NCBI RefSeq assembly: GCF_921293095.1 | Contig: NC_060247.1 | Span: 54,223,111 to 54,287,110 of the forward strand | Source of the DNA: Ischnura elegans | Lineage: Eukaryota > Arthropoda > Insecta > Odonata > Coenagrionidae | Direction of reading: 5' to 3' | DNA: 64,000 bases | Shown here: piece after piece, positions 60,079-64,000 of the stretch | Layout: every line of letters begins with the position of its first letter | How positions within the stretch are numbered: position 1 is the stretch's first letter | Notes under the pieces: model-generated | Seen by the model: the letters and a program-made list of their open reading frames with translations, nothing else | The model's database searches: none | What the model was told of the DNA's origin: nothing | Program-made: the position numbers and the translations under genes

Positions 60079-62647
60079 ATGTCAAGAAGGCAGTCTGGAG
60101 AAATGGCCAGTACCAGTAAGTTGTTATTGCAGTTTATGCTTACCTATAATTCTTACTCTACTTTTATTAATCATTTCACTAATTCAAATTCGTAAACACA
60201 ACAAAGTGATTTTTATAATAGAATTCGTGTCATTTCAGGTGAGGTAAATCATGGTCTTAGTGATAACGTTGCTGAAGGTGGTACCAATTACCGTGCCCCA
60301 TCGAATTTAATTTTTGATGGAAAATTTTTCCAAATTGTAAGTCAATCTGAGAAATATATTTCTGCCCAATGTCAGCTTTGCTTGCCTGTAAACAAAGTGG
60401 TTAAAGGAGTGGTAGGCAGCACTTCAAATTTTACTCGGCATCTTAAAGTACGAAAAAATGATCAACTTTTTATTGACAACAGTATGATTGATTCCAAATT
60501 TATTAAAATAATGCATCATCATTGCTTTTTAGTTGGTTCACAACGCATTACAAAGTTATAACAAATATAAATCACAGAAGAATGCCAAACGGACTGGTGA
60601 AATTCAGCAGAAGAAAATTACTAACTTTGTTTCTTCCAAATGCATGAGAGTGAAAATCAATAATGAAATGCTGAACAAAGATATAATGCACTACATTATT
60701 CATAGCATGAAGCCTGTCCGCACTGTGGAAGATGAAAATTTTATGCGAATGTTTCAACGTAAGTTTTCTCAGGCCAGCAAGTGGTTAAGGGAATTTATTG
60801 ATAATACGATGAACTCTGTGATGGTATTTCTCACATTTCTAATGACGTCCTACATCAACTTTTTTCTAATACACTCTGTTTTTACTTTATGTGCTGATGT
60901 ATTTTATCCTTTGATAGATATTGATCCTTCGGTTCAGATCATGTCAAGGAGAACAATGGGTCGAAAATTAAACCTCATGTTTGAAAATGTAAACCAAAAT
61001 TTGGCAAGCAAGTTTACAGAAATTCAATTTATGACTTCTACTGCAGATATTTGGTCCACGAAACATAGAAGCTTCCTTGGTGTCACAGCTCATTGGGTAA
61101 ATTGTAAAATAATATTATATAAAGCCTTTTGTGGCCTTAGCGTTATTTATTCATTGATCAAATATGCTAACTGATTTATGTTTCCAGATAAATGATGAAA
61201 CATTGACTCGTGAAAGTGCTGTTTTATCATGTGTTCGATTTAAAGGTACACATGATTACAAGAATATAGCAGACACTCTACTCAATATTTTCGTCAGTTT
61301 TGGGTTAAACAATGAGAAAGTTGCCACAATGATTACGGATAATGGGTCTAACTTCGTAAAGGCATTCAAAGAGTTTGGCTGCAGTGAAATAATAAATATA
61401 GACAGCGATGGTAATAACTTAAGACAATAATATGATACTATTATTGACGAATTTCTTACAGTACAATTTATGCATAAAAATTCAATGTCTTTGCTGAATC
61501 AGTTTTCGTATTGTTTGCAGATTTGCCCATGCATGAAGATGATAGCGACATTGAAGAGCTTTGCATTGATCTGAATTTTGGCTCAATAAATATGGCATGT
61601 GAAGATCTAGCAGGAGACAGGTTTTTACCCAAACATTTGCGGTGTTTTTCTCATACATTATCCTTAATTGCAACAACAGATTTAACAAAAATTCTCAAGA
61701 ACTCTCAATCTTTGGTTAATCGCTTGCACAAATCTGTAATGGCAAAGTGTAGTTATATCTGGAATGCATCACGTAAGCCTAAATCTTCAGAAATTATTAC
61801 TGAAATTCTTGATTGTAGTCTCGTATACCCTTGCCCTACTCGGTGGAATTCACTGTTTGATGCAGTTTCTCAAATTGTAAAATTGAGGCCAAAAATGAAT
61901 GATGTGTTACGGAAACTGGACATGAAGCAATTATTCTCTGATACAGAATTTGACTATATGGAAGAATTCATTGCTTGCTTGCGACCAATTGCACAAGCCA
62001 TTGATGTGCTTCAAAGTGGTAACAGCTGTTTCTATGGACAACTTCTACCCACATTATTTTCAATACGCAAGAAACTTGCGGATCAGCTGGAGAAGCCACT
62101 GCTCTATACCTTATATTTAATTCCTGAGTTGTTGACCGCTCTGAACACTCGTTTTGGCAAATATTATAATCTATCTCCAGAAGTGAATGATGCAATACTG
62201 GCAGCAGCATTCCACCCTCAGTTCAAAATGCTTTGGTTGCCAAATAATGTGAGTGATATTGATAGTAAGCGAATTACTAACCTGTGCCTAAATTGCTTGG
62301 AAGAAGTCAAGAATAATGGCACACCATCTATCCACAGTAATAGTGAAGAGGACTCAGATTTTTATGTTTTAGCCTCACCAAGTAAAAGCAAGACATCTCG
62401 AAGTGAGTTAGAGTTTGCTTCTTTTATGGCTGATTCAGATAAAACCTTCAAATGTTTTACTCAGGGCTATCCTAATATTCGTAAACTTTTTATTAAATAC
62501 AATACCCCAATATGTTCTTCTGGTCCAGTGGAGAGACTATTTTCATGGGGTAACTTTATTTTGAAATCAGAAAGATCAAAAATGTCCGACAAGGTGTTTG
62601 AGAAGTTAATATTTCTGAAAGGCAATCAACCATATTGCTGTCTCTAA
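60079..62647 (+). CDS. hAT transposase (spliced)
   Basis: Cuts DNA at the element ends and reinserts it. Predicted exons are 60079-60115, 60239-60447, 60533-60758, 60918-61096, 61188-61410 and 61521-62647, all with GT...AG borders and matching phase, giving 666 residues. The 159-nt intron 60759-60917 is a multiple of three without a stop; if retained the protein has 719 residues. Domains in order: BED zinc finger (C57-x2-C60...H80-x4-H85), formed only after splicing 60447 to 60533; the RNase H-like core with DIW (catalytic D201) and ITDNGSNFVKAF (D268); CFSHTLSLIA; the PTRWNS motif; AAFHPQFKML; and the C-terminal hAT dimerisation domain with CSSGPVERLFSWGN. No frameshift or premature stop was seen. 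The ATG at 60079 was chosen because it opens the frame leading into the BED exon. Confidence 0.88.
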
Positions 62648-63229
62648 TAAGTTTTTTTACATGATATTGTTTTTTCTTGGGTTTCCAGCCGAGTGAGAAA
62701 ATTCGTGGCTAATGTTTTTCGTAATGTACTCGTTACTTAATGTAACACTCTTCCATCGTCCTCTGAGCAGAAATGAACTGCAGGCCTTCCCTTCTGCGCT
62801 TATATAGCTGTTCAATCCGGGGGGCATTGTTGTCATCTTCTGTCCATTATTTTTTAAATTAATGGTTTCTATGAAGAGAATGGAAACAACCATTTCCGGG
62901 CCATGTTTTTAAAATTATTTGAAGTTTTTAATTTCATATCCCGAGGCAGTATGCTGAATGCCTTGATAGCAACGTTTGTAATTTTTTTTAATAATAAAAA
63001 AATAGATGAATTGATCGCCAACCTATGATTCTAAATTCCTTTTTTCCTCTTACAATTAGGGATATTAATAGAGGTTAATATGTCCAATACGAGTGAATCA
63101 ATGTATATCATAGGTAGCTCCATGTTGGTTTAAGGACGTGAAGGTAACCCAACTAACGGCATATTTTTGCATTCTTACTTTGCTAGATTTATTTTTTTAA
63201 TAGTGCGGTTTAGACTAGTACATTATTGC

Positions 63230-63330
63230 CAACTCTTTTTCATGCATGATATGTAGTGCATGTTTGGTGAGAATTCACCCCCTACCACACACCTTTATTT
63301 TGGCTTGCAGGATGTTTATGTACAAAAATT
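63230..63330 (+). repeat. LINE 3' UTR scrap inside the hAT element
   Basis: The segment with CACCCCCTACCACACACC and TGGCTTGCAGG matches, with substitutions, the 3' end of the LINE copy at 28785-28870 (CACCCCCTACCACACGCC, TGGCTTGCGGG). It lies between the transposase stop and the right hAT end, so a LINE fragment either inserted into an ancestor of this hAT copy or was captured by it. No flanking duplication was identified. Confidence 0.55.
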
Positions 63331-63482
63331 CTGGTAATTTATGATATCCCGTTGATTCACACTGCATCTGCACAAGTTTTAATTAACAGGCGAAATAATT
63401 GGTATAGGTTCCCAATTATGGGACCAATGTTCATAATGTGACCATTACTTAGTGTTATTGTAAATCTGAAATGGCACAATGA

Positions 63483-63662
63483 TTTTCCTTAAAATATGAT
63501 TCGTGATTCGTGAACCGCACGAATCATATTTTAAGGAAAAATCACATGATTCATGATTCGAGATTTGAATCAAATTTCCAGGCGTGGATCGTGATTCGTG
63601 CGTCGAATCTAATTTCTTCCATGATTCGTGATTCGCGACTCGAATCAATATTAGGTGATTCG
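63483..63662. repeat. Right subterminal GATTCGTGA array and hairpin of the hAT element
   Basis: Mirrors the left subterminal array. It includes a palindrome with 20-plus-base arms at about 63485-63540 (TTTCCTTAAAATATGATTCG and its complement) around GTGATTCGTGAACCG, followed by further CGTGATTCGTG and CGACTCGAATC words up to the terminal repeat. Confidence 0.75.
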
Positions 63663-63678
63663 TGCCCAACCCTGTTAG

Positions 63679-64000
63679 AAAGCCATCAACGAAATCAAGC
63701 AGAAAGCTTCGGGTGTCAATATCCACGGAGAAAAAATTAGTATGCTGCGATTTGCTGACGACATAGCAGTCATAGCCGAGACAGAGAAGGATTTGAAGAA
63801 GACGTTGACAAACATGGAAAGGACAATGGCCAGATATCAGCTGAAAATCAACAAAAAGAAGACTAAGATATTAGTTTGCAGTAAAAGAGAGGAGACTAAA
63901 ACAAACATCAACCTAGGAAAGCATAAGCTTGAAGAGGTGAACGAGTTCTCTTACCTGGGAAGCCGAATTACCAGCGATGGACGGAGCAAGAAAGAAATAC
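63679..64000 (+). CDS. LINE reverse transcriptase fragment, runs off the window
   Basis: The open frame from 63679 (AAA GCC ATC...) to the window end encodes KAINEIKQKASGVNIHGEKI, then MLRFADDIAVIAE with the catalytic FADD box, then MARYQLKINKKKTKILVCS and EFSYLGSRITSDGRSKKEI. This is the second half of a LINE palm domain followed by the YLGS block. Upstream in the same frame is a TAG within the hAT target duplication, and the left hAT flank does not encode reverse transcriptase, so this LINE copy is 5'-truncated almost exactly at the hAT insertion point. It resembles, but is not the same family as, the copy at 34763. The 3' portion lies outside the window. Confidence 0.82.

Larger units (their letters stand above)
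59717..63682 (+). mobile_element. Complete hAT DNA transposon
   Basis: The octamer ttagaaag occurs at 59717-59724 and 63675-63682 and exactly brackets a 3,950-bp element (59725-63674). The ends are inverted: CAGGGATGGGCATGATTCGT at the left and the complement of CAGGGTTGGGCACGAATCAC at the right. Eight-base duplications and CAGGG-type ends are hallmarks of hAT elements. It encodes one spliced transposase (60079-62647) that looks intact, and both subterminal regions are full of GATTCGTGA words. Perfect duplications and an open transposase suggest fairly recent movement. Confidence 0.93.

Noticed and set aside
1..64000. CRISPR arrays, bacterial operons or riboswitches
   Set aside because: Spliced genes, SINEs, LINEs and hAT elements show eukaryotic DNA; no regularly spaced short repeats were seen.

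Overview
The window looks like non-coding, AT-rich nuclear DNA of an animal, most likely an insect or other arthropod. No host protein-coding gene could be identified with confidence. Nearly everything recognisable is mobile DNA: non-LTR retrotransposon (LINE) pieces, a tRNA-derived SINE, hAT DNA transposons and their short derivatives, a second and more decayed DNA transposon, and a set of short hairpin elements. Introns with GT...AG borders in the transposon genes confirm a eukaryote. The species cannot be fixed from the sequence.

Layout. 0-22 kb: AT-rich spacer with two SINE copies (4226 and 14367), a small hAT-type MITE (6726-6883), hairpin elements (1348, 6483, 9659, 12512, 12740) and one unrecognised 154-codon ORF (21714-22178, minus). 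22.4-26.4 kb: a 3.96-kb DNA transposon with 19-bp inverted ends, TA duplications, complex ends full of TTGGAT dyads, and remains of a spliced minus-strand gene. 28.1-28.9 kb: a broken LINE 3' end. 30-36 kb: three more hairpin or hammerhead-like elements and a LINE fragment whose reading frame begins with a copy of its own C-terminal segment. 42.9-43.2 kb: a hAT MITE with perfect 8-bp duplications. 43.6-45.1 kb: a GC-richer stretch with a palindrome and tandem array. 52-54.6 kb: direct repeats, one of which was invaded by a 71-bp mini-hairpin while the other keeps the empty site. 56.4-57.4 kb: the decayed 3' end of another LINE. 59.7-63.7 kb: a complete 3,950-bp hAT transposon with an apparently intact spliced transposase and perfect 8-bp duplications. 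63.7-64.0 kb: the start of a LINE reverse transcriptase that runs off the window.

The most unusual signal is a dispersed class of short elements (about 70-390 bp, several palindromic). They carry a hammerhead-ribozyme-like core, (C/T)TGANRA - small stem - GAAAC - 2 to 4 nt - GTC, and six of them are flanked by 9-14-bp direct repeats. Several share one end containing GGCTTTACTTTGTGAAA, whose complement reads as the conserved peptide FHKVKPE. Penelope-like retroelements and retrozymes are known to carry hammerheads with a very short stem III, so these look like short, non-autonomous, retro-inserted hammerhead elements in mostly foldback form. Nothing here acts as a pathway; the interaction between features is parasitic (non-autonomous elements depending on an autonomous partner) or nested insertion.
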